Of a DNA stretch of 48,212 nucleotides, positions 1 to 8,553 are shown one piece after another (position 1 is the stretch's first letter; each line of letters starts with the position of its first letter). Below the pieces are notes generated by a model. The model saw only the letters and a list, made by a program, of their open reading frames with translations, did not search any database and was not told the DNA's origin. The DNA lies in contig JABWBO010000028.1 in assembly GCA_013360465.1 (NCBI GenBank), forward strand, positions 1 through 48,212, read 5' to 3'. The position numbers and the translations under genes were made by a program. Origin of the DNA: Anaerolineae bacterium. GTDB lineage: Bacteria; Chloroflexota; Anaerolineae; Aggregatilineales; Phototrophicaceae.

Positions 1-2
1 TG

Positions 3-98
3 CAGGCATCGAGCGCGCCCTATCGGGAGAACGTCCTGACGCTCGACGGCGCGGCGATCACCCCAACCCTGACCCCGCTGAGCGTGAAGATCAGATAG
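3..98 (+). CDS. C-terminal end of an unidentified protein (partial)
   Basis: An open frame enters from the left window edge and ends at TAG (96-98), giving 31 residues that end in LTPLSVKIR. The alternation of small hydrophobic and polar residues fits the last beta-strands of a C-terminal beta-sandwich, as in many glycoside hydrolases, but that is only an impression. The frame is supported by GC-rich third positions and by the strong palindromic hairpin just after the stop. The family cannot be named from this piece. Confidence 0.5.
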   Translation, partial: QASSAPYRENVLTLDGAAITPTLTPLSVKIR

Positions 99-109
99 CA
101 GATTTGGCT

Positions 110-133
110 TTCCCGCTCCGCGCGGAGCGGGAA
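110..133. terminator. Bidirectional hairpin terminator
   Basis: A perfect 24-base palindrome (arms TTCCCGCTCC and GGAGCGGGAA around GCGC) lies between two convergent genes, the partial gene ending at 98 and the minus-strand gene ending at 150. TT precedes and AA follows the stem, so either strand has only a short T-tract. Position and symmetry suggest a shared terminator. Confidence 0.6.
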
Positions 134-149
134 TCACGGCGTCGCCTAG

Positions 150-512
150 CTACCGACCGCTGCGACGCTGGCGGTCGCGTTCCGCTTTTTGCTGCGCCAG
201 CATGCGCTCTTTCTCCCGCGCCAGATCAGCCTCGCGGGCGGTCAGGGTCGGCTTGGGCGTGACGAGGGCGGCGATCAGCGCGAAGAGGACCAGCGCCAGC
301 AGGGCGATCACCACCGTGACGATGATGCGCATGACTGTCGGATCAAGCTCACTCCCGGTGAAACCGGGGATCAGCCCTTCGAACCATTTCAGGGCGTCGG
401 GGGCGATCAGCCAGCCGACGACGCCGAAGACGACGGCGACGATCAAGCCGAAGACGGGCAGCAGCGCCCGCAGTCCGCCGCCCTGACCCTGAGGTTTGCG
501 CGATTGTGACAT
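150..512 (-). CDS. Small two-helix membrane protein of unknown function
   Basis: A 120-residue protein with a short basic N-terminus, one hydrophobic segment at about residues 15-37, a second at about 61-86 and a charged Lys/Arg/Glu-rich tail (about 92-120) likely to be helical or coiled-coil and cytosolic. It has no motif I recognise. It starts 39 bases downstream of the stop of the FtsX-type permease on the same strand, so the two are probably co-transcribed and it may be an accessory of that transporter; this is inference from position only. Confidence 0.6.
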   Translation of the reverse strand: MSQSRKPQGQGGGLRALLPVFGLIVAVVFGVVGWLIAPDALKWFEGLIPGFTGSELDPTVMRIIVTVVIALLALVLFALIAALVTPKPTLTAREADLAREKERMLAQQKAERDRQRRSGR

Positions 513-551
513 GATGTAGTCTCCTATGATTCGTCCCGCAGTCCGACCAGT

Positions 552-3203
552 TTACTCGTAGCGCAGCACATCGACCACCCGCTCGCGCACCGCTACCTGG
601 GCGCTGAGCAGCGTGGCGATCACGGCGATCACCACCGCCGCCGTCACCAGCAGGATCGCCGTCGGCACGGCTTCGCGCGGGATGGGGATGGCGTCGCCCA
701 CGCCCATCAGCGTCATCAGCGCCACGCCCAGGGCGCTCACCCCGATGCCGATCAGCCCGCCCAGCAGACCGACGATGGTGTTTTCCAGCAGCATCACCCC
801 CAGCACCCGCCGCGTCCCCGCGCCGACTGCTTTCAGGATGCCGATCTGGCGGCGGCGTTCCAGGGTCGCCAGCGAGACGGTGTTCGCCATCGCCACCGCC
901 GCCGCCAGCAGCGACAGCAAGCCGACGATGGTCGGGATGGCGCTGAACTGGGCGATCAGCCGGCTGAGCAGTCCGTCGATGAACGACAGATCGAGCGTGA
1001 GTACGAACGGCAGTTCCGAAAATGCCAGCAGCGCCTCATTGAGACGTTCCGGCTCGATCTGGTAGATGAACAGGTCGGGCAGCCCCGAGCTGGGCGCGAC
1101 TCCCGGCGGGATGTAGACCTGCCCGAAGCCAAACCCCGACGATTCGACGACGCCGACGACCTCGAAGGTCTGACTCTGCCCGCCAGTGCCGCCCGACCCG
1201 TAGCGAATCTCGACCTGCGCCCCGACCGGGACCGTGCTGAGCGTGTCCATGCCGGCGACGGGGCTGGCGGCGATCACCATCACCGGCTGACCGCGATCCG
1301 CCTGGGTCAGGTCGCGTCCGGCGATCAGCCGTCCGCTGCTCAGGTCGGGTTTGGTACTCTCCCGCGATTGCAGGACGACCCGGCGCATGGCGCTGCGGGC
1401 GCGGGCGGGCACTTCATCGGAGAACGGGAAGCTCACTTCGTAGGGTTCGCCGTTCACCGTCTCGATGGTCGCGCTGAAGCTGGAATACTTGGTGCTGTAC
1501 TCCACGCCTTCTATCGAGGCGACGCGGGCGTCCAGCATGCCTTCCGCCAGCGCCGGGGCGAGCAGGCTGATGCCGGGGATGACCAGCACGTTGCCGCCGA
1601 AGTTCTGAGTCAGCTGGAAGTTGAGGATTTCGCGCGTGCCCACGCCGACGAAGGTGATGCTGCTGAGGGCGAACATGCCGGCGGCGAGCGCCAGCAGGGT
1701 GGTCGCCGTGCGCACCCGGCGGGCGCGCATGTTGCGCAGCGCCAGCTGCAAGTCGACCACGCCGAACGACGGGAACCTGCCGACCAGCCAGACCACCAGC
1801 CACATGATGCCGGTCAGGATGCCCAGGATCACCAGGGTGATCGCCACGCCGATGATGCCGATGGGGATCGAGCCGAGGATCTGCCCGGCAGCGCCGCCGA
1901 TGACGAAGACGATCAGCAGCAGGGCGACCAGGCTTTGCAGCACGCCGACCACCGGCACATGGGTCTCGTCGGGGCGCAGGATGATCGCCGGACGGATGCG
2001 GTTGGCGGTCAGGACCGGCAGGATGCCGAAGACCAGCGTGACGACGATGCCCAGCGCCGCGCCGAGCAGGATCGCCTCCGGGTAGACGCGCCAGACGAGC
2101 CGCTGCTGCAAGAAGAGTTCGCCGTATTGATTGACGAAGACGCTGAGCAGCACCCCGGCGACCGCGCCGACCGCGCTGCCGATCAGCCCCAGGAGCAGCG
2201 ACTCGGTCATGAAGACGGCGATGATCTGCCGCCCGGTCAGCCCGAAGGTCTTGAGCGCGGCGATCTCGTTGGTGCGCCGCGCCACCACCGCCAGCATGGT
2301 GTTGATGATGCCCACCCCGCCGATCAGCAGCGCGCCCAAGCCCATGATGACGATGAAGCGCCCCAGCGTGTCGGAGACCGTCTTGTAGGTTTCCAGCAGT
2401 TCGGGCAGGGTGGTCGTGAAGCCCGCCACCCCGACGCGCCGCAGCTGCGCTTCCGCGTCTTCAGGGGCGATGGTCGCTGGCAGCCCGAAGGTGATCACGT
2501 TGGGGTCGGTCGGCATTTGCACCGTCTCCGCCTGGGCGCGGTGCATGTAAACAAAGCCGAAGAACGAGGCGATCGGGTTGGTGATCGAGGCTTCCAGTTC
2601 CGCCGGGACGATGCCGGTGACGGTGAAGATTTCCGTCGTGTTGCTGACGCGCACCGTATCGCCGACCTGCAAGCCCTGCCCTTCGGCGAGGTTGCTGCTG
2701 ATCACGATCTCGCGCCCGCCGGGCAGCAGATCGCGCAGCGAGACGCCCGCCGGATCGGAGGCGAAGACCTCGCCCGCCGGCGAGAAAGTCGTCGGGTCCA
2801 CCAGGATGGTATTGATGAACTGTGGACGCCCAACCGTCGTCTCTTCGACCGCCGTCACCTGAAGGTTGCCGGTGCGGTAGTAGAAAGTCACCTGCGCGCC
2901 GTTGTCGTCCGCCCAGGTCTGCGCCGCTTCGACGACGCGGGGGAAAAAGACATCATCTTCGGTATCCGAACCGCCGGGGAAGATCGTGCCGCCCGAACCG
3001 TCGGTGGCGATGGTGATGTCGCCGTGCAGCGAATAGCGCGCGTTGTCGATCAAGGTGTCGCCAATCGCCAGCCCCAAGCCGCGCAGCGAGACGACGGTGG
3101 CGACCCCGGCGGCGATGCAGAAGATGGCGAAGATCGTCCAGCGGGCGCTGCGGCGCATGTTGCGGACCGCGTAGCCCAGGTAAAAGTTCCAGCGTGCGAA
3201 CAT
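552..3203 (-). CDS. FtsX/MacB-type ABC transporter permease, 883 aa
   Basis: Large integral-membrane permease of the lipoprotein-release/macrolide-export (LolC, MacB, FtsX) type. An N-terminal transmembrane helix (about 20-45) is followed by a MacB-like extracytoplasmic domain (about 50-250), a block of three helices (about 275-405) containing the family signature region RRTNEIAALKTFG, and then a second half-repeat with its own external domain and a final helix block containing RRRQIGILKAVGAGTRR. This duplicated arrangement and length match two-repeat ABC permeases. The cognate ATPase is not next to it in this window: upstream lies only a repeat-bearing intergenic region and a plus-strand gene. 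Substrate unknown. The ATG has a weak AGGA about 9 bases upstream. Confidence 0.9.
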   Translation of the reverse strand: MFARWNFYLGYAVRNMRRSARWTIFAIFCIAAGVATVVSLRGLGLAIGDTLIDNARYSLHGDITIATDGSGGTIFPGGSDTEDDVFFPRVVEAAQTWADDNGAQVTFYYRTGNLQVTAVEETTVGRPQFINTILVDPTTFSPAGEVFASDPAGVSLRDLLPGGREIVISSNLAEGQGLQVGDTVRVSNTTEIFTVTGIVPAELEASITNPIASFFGFVYMHRAQAETVQMPTDPNVITFGLPATIAPEDAEAQLRRVGVAGFTTTLPELLETYKTVSDTLGRFIVIMGLGALLIGGVGIINTMLAVVARRTNEIAALKTFGLTGRQIIAVFMTESLLLGLIGSAVGAVAGVLLSVFVNQYGELFLQQRLVWRVYPEAILLGAALGIVVTLVFGILPVLTANRIRPAIILRPDETHVPVVGVLQSLVALLLIVFVIGGAAGQILGSIPIGIIGVAITLVILGILTGIMWLVVWLVGRFPSFGVVDLQLALRNMRARRVRTATTLLALAAGMFALSSITFVGVGTREILNFQLTQNFGGNVLVIPGISLLAPALAEGMLDARVASIEGVEYSTKYSSFSATIETVNGEPYEVSFPFSDEVPARARSAMRRVVLQSRESTKPDLSSGRLIAGRDLTQADRGQPVMVIAASPVAGMDTLSTVPVGAQVEIRYGSGGTGGQSQTFEVVGVVESSGFGFGQVYIPPGVAPSSGLPDLFIYQIEPERLNEALLAFSELPFVLTLDLSFIDGLLSRLIAQFSAIPTIVGLLSLLAAAVAMANTVSLATLERRRQIGILKAVGAGTRRVLGVMLLENTIVGLLGGLIGIGVSALGVALMTLMGVGDAIPIPREAVPTAILLVTAAVVIAVIATLLSAQVAVRERVVDVLRYE

Positions 3204-3393
3204 GACATCATCCTGAATGTGATGATTCTCTGCGGGATTATACGCACAGAACCCCCGCCGCGTCGCAGGAGGTTTTCGTCAGGACGAGTTTTCTGACAGT
3301 CACCGCTGCTGTGTCAGCGAAAGTTTTACTGGTTCTACCGGATTCGGTGGTCTTGCACTTTGTTATGGAGACCTCACCCCAACCTCACCCCCT

Positions 3394-3442
3394 GCCCCTC
3401 GCCATGTGAAGGGGCGGTTGAGCGCAGCGAAACGAGGTGAGG
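3394..3442. repeat. Dispersed hairpin repeat, copy A
   Basis: Positions 3411-3441 are the reverse complement of 6570-6600 with one mismatch in 31 bases. A stem (GCCCCT at 3394-3399 with AGGGGC at 3410-3415) and flanking CCTCACC and GGTGAGG segments give it the look of a REP-like element. It lies in the 384-base gap between the divergent permease and secreted-protein genes; apart from this repeat and the promoter at 3503 I see nothing else in that gap. Confidence 0.65.
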
Positions 3443-3502
3443 CTTGAGGGAGCAACCACCAAAAACATTAGAACGAGAAGTTTTACATCTGGCGCAGCAT
3501 CT

Positions 3503-3531
3503 TTTACAGATCGGGCAAATACGTCTAACAT
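3503..3531 (+). promoter_or_regulatory. Candidate sigma-70-type promoter
   Basis: TTTACA (3503-3508), a 17-base spacer and TAACAT (3526-3531) stand 57 bases before the ATG at 3588. The predicted transcription start near 3538 lies inside the longer open frame that begins at 3444, which supports using the ATG at 3588. Confidence 0.45.
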
Positions 3532-3587
3532 TCGCCGCTTATGGTGATGATGTCAGACCGAAAGCGAGATTACAGGAGACCTCTCCC

Positions 3588-4070
3588 ATGAAGAAATCGA
3601 TGTTCACCCTCATCGCCGTCGTCGCCCTGCTCGTCATGGCGTTTCCGATCATGAGCGCCTCCGCCCAGGAGTCGCAGAGTTCCCGCACGCTGTCGTTCAC
3701 CGAGGCGCAGGTCAATGCCACCTTCTGGGTAACCAACCCGCGCAACCGCCACATCAGCAGCGTCTACGTCAACTTGCAGCCGAACCAGGTGACGATCACC
3801 GCCACCTACACGCAGCGGATCAGCCGCACCGGCGCGACCGAACGGCATCAGCTTTCTGTGACGATGGTCCCGGCGCTGGTCAACGGGCGGGTGCAGTGGA
3901 ATGTCGCCGCCGCCAGCGCCGACGGGCAGCCCGCCTCGGCGGAACTGCTGGCGCAGATCAATGCGCATTTGGCGGCGTCATGGCGGCGCTGGGTCAGCAG
4001 CACGCGCCCGACGGGTCGGCTGACCGGCGTGACGATCACCGAAGAGACCATCACTTTCACCTATAACTGA
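3588..4070 (+). CDS. Small secreted protein, 160 aa
   Basis: The N-terminus is a clear Sec signal peptide: MKKS, a hydrophobic core of about 15 residues and a likely cleavage after ASA near residue 25. The mature part is about 135 residues, rich in Thr, Ser, Val and Arg with alternating strands and no cysteines, suggesting a beta-rich extracytoplasmic protein. An AGGAGA ribosome-binding site sits about 10 bases before this ATG; the frame is open back to 3444, but the signal peptide, the SD and the promoter at 3503 decide the start. Function not recognised. It is monocistronic, with a strong hairpin following the stop. Confidence 0.7.
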   Translation: MKKSMFTLIAVVALLVMAFPIMSASAQESQSSRTLSFTEAQVNATFWVTNPRNRHISSVYVNLQPNQVTITATYTQRISRTGATERHQLSVTMVPALVNGRVQWNVAAASADGQPASAELLAQINAHLAASWRRWVSSTRPTGRLTGVTITEETITFTYN

Positions 4071-4090
4071 GCGCCTCTCCTCCACCTCTT

Positions 4091-4120
4091 GCCGCCTCAG
4101 CCCCCCACGGCTGGGGCGGC
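4091..4120 (+). terminator. Hairpin terminator of the secreted-protein gene
   Basis: Arms 4091-4102 and 4109-4120 pair over 12 positions with one wobble (GCCGCCTCAGCC with GGCTGGGGCGGC), loop of six. It is followed by a short T run (GCTTT). It begins 20 bases after the stop at 4070. Confidence 0.6.
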
Positions 4121-4276
4121 GCTTTGCGTCTGCACCGGGCGCCCCCTGACCAAAGGCTTCGTCTTTGACGAGTTGGCGCGCCGCCTGTTATGATCATTTT
4201 CAAGATCATTTTCATACGGATGCGGCATGCGCCGTCCGTCGAATGACCGTGATAACCTGCTTCGGGAATCCTGCCG

Positions 4277-4981
4277 ATGTCCAACTGGTGCAGCATCTTC
4301 TGCGCGACCGAAGATCGCGATTCCGTCATGGCTGCCGTGCGCGCCTGGCTCGCCGCTAACGGCTGCGTCCTCTATGATCCATTCAGCGTTATCCCCGGCG
4401 CATCCTACCCGGTCGCCGTCAAGCTGTTTGTGTCCCCGACGGCGCAGGGCGCGGGCAGCGCCTGGGTGCGGCTGATCCTCGCCGAGCCGGTTGCTGGGCT
4501 GGCGGAGGCGCTGCAAGGCGTCGCCCCGGCAGTCCTGTTCGATCTCGCCGGTGGATCCGCCGCAGGTGGGGCGACCTTGGCGGGGGTCGATCTTGCTGCG
4601 CTTTCCGGCGACGCGCAGGCGATGGCGAGCCGCGTCGATATGAAGCAGGCAGGGGCGATGGCAAACCGGCTGATCGGCAGCCTGGGCAAACGGCTCGGGG
4701 CGAGCGACGCCGATGCGGCGGCTGCCCGCGCCCTGCTGGCGGCGGCGCAGATCGACTGGTCGGGCGCGGCGGGGTCGCGGCTGATCGCCGAAGCGTTCCG
4801 CCTGGGGCTGCCCGCTTCGTGGCAAACGCCCGACTTCACGACGCTGCGCGATGCCTACGCCGTTCATAAGCGGCTGGAACGATCCCCGAATGCCCGCCTG
4901 TATCCCGGCGATGCCGAAGCCCGCGATGCTGTGCCGGACGCGCTGACCTATACCCCGATCTTCGGAGGCAAACGCGCATGA
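4277..4981 (+). CDS. Uncharacterised soluble protein, 234 aa
   Basis: A soluble alpha/beta-looking protein with no signal peptide or membrane segment. The N-terminal third (MSNWCSIFCATEDRDSV) has two early cysteines and a strand-helix pattern; the middle is alanine-rich and helical. No motif recognised. Its last four bases overlap the start of the methyltransferase gene (ATGA at 4978-4981), which in turn overlaps the next membrane-protein gene, so the three are translationally coupled. Conserved gene order with the methyltransferase could give a clue to its function. It could be a regulatory or substrate-presenting partner; that is speculation. Confidence 0.7.
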   Translation: MSNWCSIFCATEDRDSVMAAVRAWLAANGCVLYDPFSVIPGASYPVAVKLFVSPTAQGAGSAWVRLILAEPVAGLAEALQGVAPAVLFDLAGGSAAGGATLAGVDLAALSGDAQAMASRVDMKQAGAMANRLIGSLGKRLGASDADAAAARALLAAAQIDWSGAAGSRLIAEAFRLGLPASWQTPDFTTLRDAYAVHKRLERSPNARLYPGDAEARDAVPDALTYTPIFGGKRA

Positions 4982-5553
4982 GTACTTCAGATCGCGACCG
5001 CTGGGACCATATCTACAAAGGGCGCACCGGGGAACCTGATCCGCCGCCTGATCCGCTCCTGCTGCACTATGCGCCGCCTGTGTTCGAGCGCGGCGAACCG
5101 CCCACCGCCCTCGATCTGGCGTGCGGCGTCGGTCAGAACGGACTGTGGCTGGCGGAGCAGGGCTACGTCGTCGATCTGGTGGACATCAGCCGTACGGCTT
5201 TGATGCGGGCGAAAGACGAAGCGGCGCGGCGCGGTCTGCGCACCGTCAACTTATTGCAGATCGACCTGGAAGAGCCGGCGCTGGAGCGCGACCACTATGA
5301 TCTGGTCTGCGTCTTCCGCTACCTTCAGCGCGACCTCATGTCGGCGATTCGCGCCGCCGTCAAGCCGGGGGGACGCATCATCTATCAGACCTATAACACC
5401 CGCCGCCTGGACGCTCAGCCGGACGCCAATCGCGCCTATCTGCTCAGCCTGGGCGAGCTGGTCGGCTATTTCGGCGACTGGCGCGTGCTGCGCAGCGCCG
5501 AACCGGAAGCGCTCAGCCAGCTCGTCGCCGTCAAACCGGAGCGGCGGGCATGA
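4978..5553 (+). CDS. Class I SAM-dependent methyltransferase, 191 aa
   Basis: A short Rossmann-fold methyltransferase of the TehB/UbiE-like type. Motif I is at about residues 43-51 (LDLACGVGQN), followed by the acidic residue that would bind the SAM ribose in VDLVDIS; a DLVCVFRYL segment matches motif IV, and KPGGRIIYQTYN matches the strand after motif V. The N-terminus (DRWDHIYKG) resembles TehB/thiopurine S-methyltransferase-like proteins that often act on small thiol, metalloid or aromatic substrates. Substrate cannot be told. It overlaps both neighbours by four bases. Confidence 0.85.
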   Translation: MSTSDRDRWDHIYKGRTGEPDPPPDPLLLHYAPPVFERGEPPTALDLACGVGQNGLWLAEQGYVVDLVDISRTALMRAKDEAARRGLRTVNLLQIDLEEPALERDHYDLVCVFRYLQRDLMSAIRAAVKPGGRIIYQTYNTRRLDAQPDANRAYLLSLGELVGYFGDWRVLRSAEPEALSQLVAVKPERRA

Positions 5554-6527
5554 ACTCCGCCGCCTGGCTGCTGCGCGGACTGCTGGCAGCGCTGCTGGGC
5601 ATGACTTCGGAAATCGTCCTATGGACGGCGCCGGATGCCCGCCCGCTGTTCGACTGGTTGGTGGTGAGCGCTGCCTATTTGGCGCTGAGCGCCTTCCTGC
5701 TCGACCTCGCCGCCCGCTGCCGCCTGCGTGATCTTTACGGGCTGATGGCGCTGACGGGCGTCTACGGGCTGATCAACGCCGCGCTGCTCAACCCGGCGAC
5801 CGCCTTCGTCGATTTCCCGCGCACCTTCTTCACGCGGGCGATGGGCGGGCACACGCTGATGGGGCTGCTGGCGCTGGCGCTGTGGCTGCGCCTGACCGAC
5901 GGCAGACCATTCAGCCGCGCCGGGCGCGCCGTCACGGCTGCACTGGCGGTGTGCCTTGGCGGGATGTGGGGCTACTGGGCGCATTACGCGCCGCCCGTCT
6001 TCGCCGCCGGCGCAGACACGCCGCTGATCGCCGTCGTAGGCTGGTTCGCTCTTTTTGTCGTGCTGGCGCTGGCGCTGACGGCGGCGCTGCGGCGGAGCGC
6101 GCTGAGCCTGCCCGCTGAGTCCTTCCGCCTGTCGCGCGCCGGCGGGGCGTTCGTCGTGATCGCCTTGCTGCCGGTGCTGGTCGCCCGGCTGACGTCGGGC
6201 GCGCTCGACGGCGTGCAGAGCGCCACCGTCGTGCTGTTCGCCCTGTTCTGCACCGGCATCATCTGGTTTCAGAAGCGCCGCAAAGGCGCGACCCTGCTCG
6301 ACTCCCGTACGACCGCCGTGCCCCTCGGCGCGCTCGGCGTCCTGTTCGCGCTGATGCTGATCGTCGGCGCGGTCGGCTACCATCTGCCGCGCGGCGGCGG
6401 CGAGACCGACCCGCTGGCGGTGATCGGCTCGCTGCTGACCGCTTACGGTTTGGTCTGGCTGCCGCTGGTGACGTTTGTGCTGGGGGCGCGCGAGTTCAAC
6501 AAGCAGGCGCGCGCCATGCGGCTATAA
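5550..6527 (+). CDS. Polytopic membrane protein, 325 aa
   Basis: About nine to ten hydrophobic segments across the whole length, short loops and no signal peptide. It has no recognised motif and ends with a basic tail (FNKQARAMRL). The ATG at 5550 overlaps the methyltransferase stop, making it third in the coupled trio. It could be a small-molecule transporter or an integral enzyme; nothing visible decides between them. Confidence 0.7.
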   Translation: MNSAAWLLRGLLAALLGMTSEIVLWTAPDARPLFDWLVVSAAYLALSAFLLDLAARCRLRDLYGLMALTGVYGLINAALLNPATAFVDFPRTFFTRAMGGHTLMGLLALALWLRLTDGRPFSRAGRAVTAALAVCLGGMWGYWAHYAPPVFAAGADTPLIAVVGWFALFVVLALALTAALRRSALSLPAESFRLSRAGGAFVVIALLPVLVARLTSGALDGVQSATVVLFALFCTGIIWFQKRRKGATLLDSRTTAVPLGALGVLFALMLIVGAVGYHLPRGGGETDPLAVIGSLLTAYGLVWLPLVTFVLGAREFNKQARAMRL

Positions 6528-6569
6528 TGATAGGTGTGTTGTGTTAGAGACTGTTTGCAAACTGCTCAC

Positions 6570-6662
6570 CTCACCCCGTTTCGCTGCGCTCAACCGCCCC
6601 TCTCCAATTGGAGAGGGGCAGGAAACCGTCAGGTTTCCGGTAGTGATGGGCTGCGTCCCATC
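6570..6662. repeat. Dispersed hairpin repeat, copy B, in the coaBC leader
   Basis: Bases 6570-6600 match copy A (3411-3441) on the opposite strand at 30 of 31 positions. It continues into a perfect 22-base palindrome (6597-6618, CCCCTCTCCAA then TTGGAGAGGGG), a 7-bp stem (6621-6638) and a 6-bp stem (6645-6662). The third hairpin ends 15 bases before the coaBC ATG, so the element would form much of the leader if transcription starts upstream. Confidence 0.7.
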
Positions 6663-6677
6663 CGAAAAGACCTGCTC

Positions 6678-7931
6678 ATGGACCCGATCATCCTCCTTCA
6701 AGGCAAACGTCTGCTGCTGGGCGTCACCGGCAGCATCGCCTGTTATAAAGCTGTCGATCTCGCCAGCAAGCTGACCCAGGCGGGCGCACAGGTCGATGTG
6801 ATCATGACCGAAGCGGCGCAGAAATTCGTGACCCCGCTCACCTTTCAGTCCGTCACCGGGCGCGCTGTCTACACCGATATGTGGACGCCGGCGGCGGGGA
6901 GCGATCTGCCGACGCACATCGCCCATATCGGACTCGGCGAAGGGGCGGACCTGTTCGCCATCATCCCGGCTACCGCCGACACACTGGCGCGGCTGGCGGG
7001 CGGTTTCGCCCGCGATCTGCTGGCGGTGACGGCGCTGGCGGCGCGCTGCCCGCTGCTAATCGCCCCGGCGATGGACGGCGGCATGTATGCCAACCCGGCG
7101 GTGCAGGCGAACCTGGAGACCCTGCGGGCGCGCGGCGCGTTCGTCGTCGAGCCGGACGTAGGGCGTTTCGCTTCCGGGCTGGTCGGCAAGGGACGTCTGC
7201 CGGAGACGCCGGACCTGATCGGCGCGATCCGGCTGGTGCTGGGGCAGAACGGCGCGCTGGCGGGGCGGCGGGTGGTGATCACGGCGGGCGGCACGCGCGA
7301 GGCGGTCGATCCTGTCCGCTATATCAGCAACCGTTCCAGCGGCAAGCAGGGCTATGCGCTGGCGCAGGCGGCGCTGGACGCCGGGGCGCAGGTGACGCTG
7401 ATCAGCGCCGCGCGCCATCTGCCGGAACCGCTCGGCGCGCTGGTCGTGCCGGTCGATACCGCCGTGCAGATGCGCGATGCGGTCCTCGCCCACGCCGTCG
7501 AAGCCGACGCCGACGTGCTGATCATGGCGGCGGCGGTCGCCGATTACCGCCCGAAGCACGCCGCCGAACAGAAGATCAAGAAGCTGGGCGGCGAAGAGCT
7601 GACGCTCGACCTGGTGCAGAACCCGGACATCCTGATGGAGGTGAAGGCGCGCCGCGCCCGCACCCACCGCCCGCGCCTGGCGGTCGGCTTCGCCGCCGAA
7701 AGCGAGCATACCATCGAGCATGGGCGGGAGAAGCTGATCCGCAAGGGGCTGGAGATGCTGATCGCCAACGACATCAGCGCCGCCGACGCCGGGTTCGAGG
7801 TGGATACCAACCGGGTCATCCTGCTGACCGCCGACGCTACCGAGCCGCTGGCGCTGATGCGCAAGACAGAGGTCGCTGAGGCGATCATCGCCCGCGTGGC
7901 GCTGCTGCTGGGAAACGGCAAGACGCCCTGA
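6678..7931 (+). CDS. coaBC: Bifunctional phosphopantothenoylcysteine decarboxylase / phosphopantothenate-cysteine ligase
   Basis: Second and third steps of coenzyme A synthesis from pantothenate: CTP-dependent ligation of cysteine to 4'-phosphopantothenate, then FMN-dependent decarboxylation. The N-terminal CoaC flavoprotein domain (about 8-185) has GVTGSIACYKA at about 15-25, His83 in the HIAHIGLG segment and PAMDGGMY near 130-137; the family usually has Asn where Asp133 stands here. The C-terminal CoaB half has ITAGGTREAVDPVRYISNRS, the NRSSGKQG turn, MAAAVADYRPK and a KIKK segment, all typical. Length (417 aa) is normal. The ATG at 6678 was chosen because conserved sequence begins about ten residues later. 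One base overlaps the exonuclease start. Confidence 0.93.
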   Translation: MDPIILLQGKRLLLGVTGSIACYKAVDLASKLTQAGAQVDVIMTEAAQKFVTPLTFQSVTGRAVYTDMWTPAAGSDLPTHIAHIGLGEGADLFAIIPATADTLARLAGGFARDLLAVTALAARCPLLIAPAMDGGMYANPAVQANLETLRARGAFVVEPDVGRFASGLVGKGRLPETPDLIGAIRLVLGQNGALAGRRVVITAGGTREAVDPVRYISNRSSGKQGYALAQAALDAGAQVTLISAARHLPEPLGALVVPVDTAVQMRDAVLAHAVEADADVLIMAAAVADYRPKHAAEQKIKKLGGEELTLDLVQNPDILMEVKARRARTHRPRLAVGFAAESEHTIEHGREKLIRKGLEMLIANDISAADAGFEVDTNRVILLTADATEPLALMRKTEVAEAIIARVALLLGNGKTP

Positions 7932-8512
7932 TGATGCGCTACCTCATCGTCGATCTCGAAGCGACCTGCTGGCAGGACAGCAAAGACAATACCCGGATGG
8001 AGATCATCGAGATCGGCGCGGTCATGCTGCCGGCGTCGCCCGACCAGCCCGTGCTGGAATATCAGCGCTTCGTCCGCCCGATCATGAACCCGGTCCTCAG
8101 CGATTTCTGCACCGAACTCACCTCGATCACCCAGGAGCAGGTCGATACGGCGGAGGATTTCTCGGTCGTCTTCCCGGAGTTCCTGGCGTGGATCGGCGGC
8201 GCACCGTTCACCTTCTGCTCGTGGGGCGACTATGACTACCACCAGATCAGGCGCGACTGCGCCCGCTGGAATCTGGAAGCCCCGCAGGTGTTCAACGCGC
8301 GCATCAACGTCAAGAAGGTCTTTCGCAAGCGCCACCACAAGCATGTGGGCATGGCGGAGGCGCTGACGGTACTCGGTCTGCCGCTGGAAGGCATGCACCA
8401 CCGGGGGATCGACGATGCCCGCAACATCGCTCAAATCCTGCTGACGCTGATGCAGGACGAGAAGGTGAAGCTGCTCCTCGCACCTGATTCTGCGCCTAAG
8501 CGGGCAAGGTGA
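7931..8512 (+). CDS. DEDDh 3'-5' exonuclease (KapD/ERI-1-like)
   Basis: RNase T / DNA polymerase III epsilon-type exonuclease, 193 aa. Exo I is YLIVDLEATCW (metal ligands Asp and Glu), Exo II lies in FCSWGDYDYHQI with its Asp, and Exo III is HHRGIDDARNIAQIL with the catalytic His and Asp, so all four acids and the His are present. The TCW after the DLE and the WGDYD stretch resemble the KapD/ERI-1 branch, which trims 3' ends of RNA or DNA. Start ATG 7931 overlaps the coaBC stop by one base; a second ATG follows at 7934. Ends 41 bases from a convergent gene. Confidence 0.88.
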   Translation: MMRYLIVDLEATCWQDSKDNTRMEIIEIGAVMLPASPDQPVLEYQRFVRPIMNPVLSDFCTELTSITQEQVDTAEDFSVVFPEFLAWIGGAPFTFCSWGDYDYHQIRRDCARWNLEAPQVFNARINVKKVFRKRHHKHVGMAEALTVLGLPLEGMHHRGIDDARNIAQILLTLMQDEKVKLLLAPDSAPKRAR

Positions 8513-8553
8513 AGCGGAAAAGCTGCTTGCTGCCCCGATAAGTTCGGAGAGTT

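Noticed and set aside
1368-3296. Long plus-strand open frame of 642 codons opposite the ABC permease
   Set aside because: Rich in Asp, His, Gln, Arg and Gly, no family pattern, and the opposite strand encodes a clear FtsX-type permease; it is a GC-rich shadow.
3369-3443. CTCACCCC-type direct repeats as a possible regulatory array
   Set aside because: They are parts of the dispersed hairpin repeat also found at 6570, not a spaced operator array.
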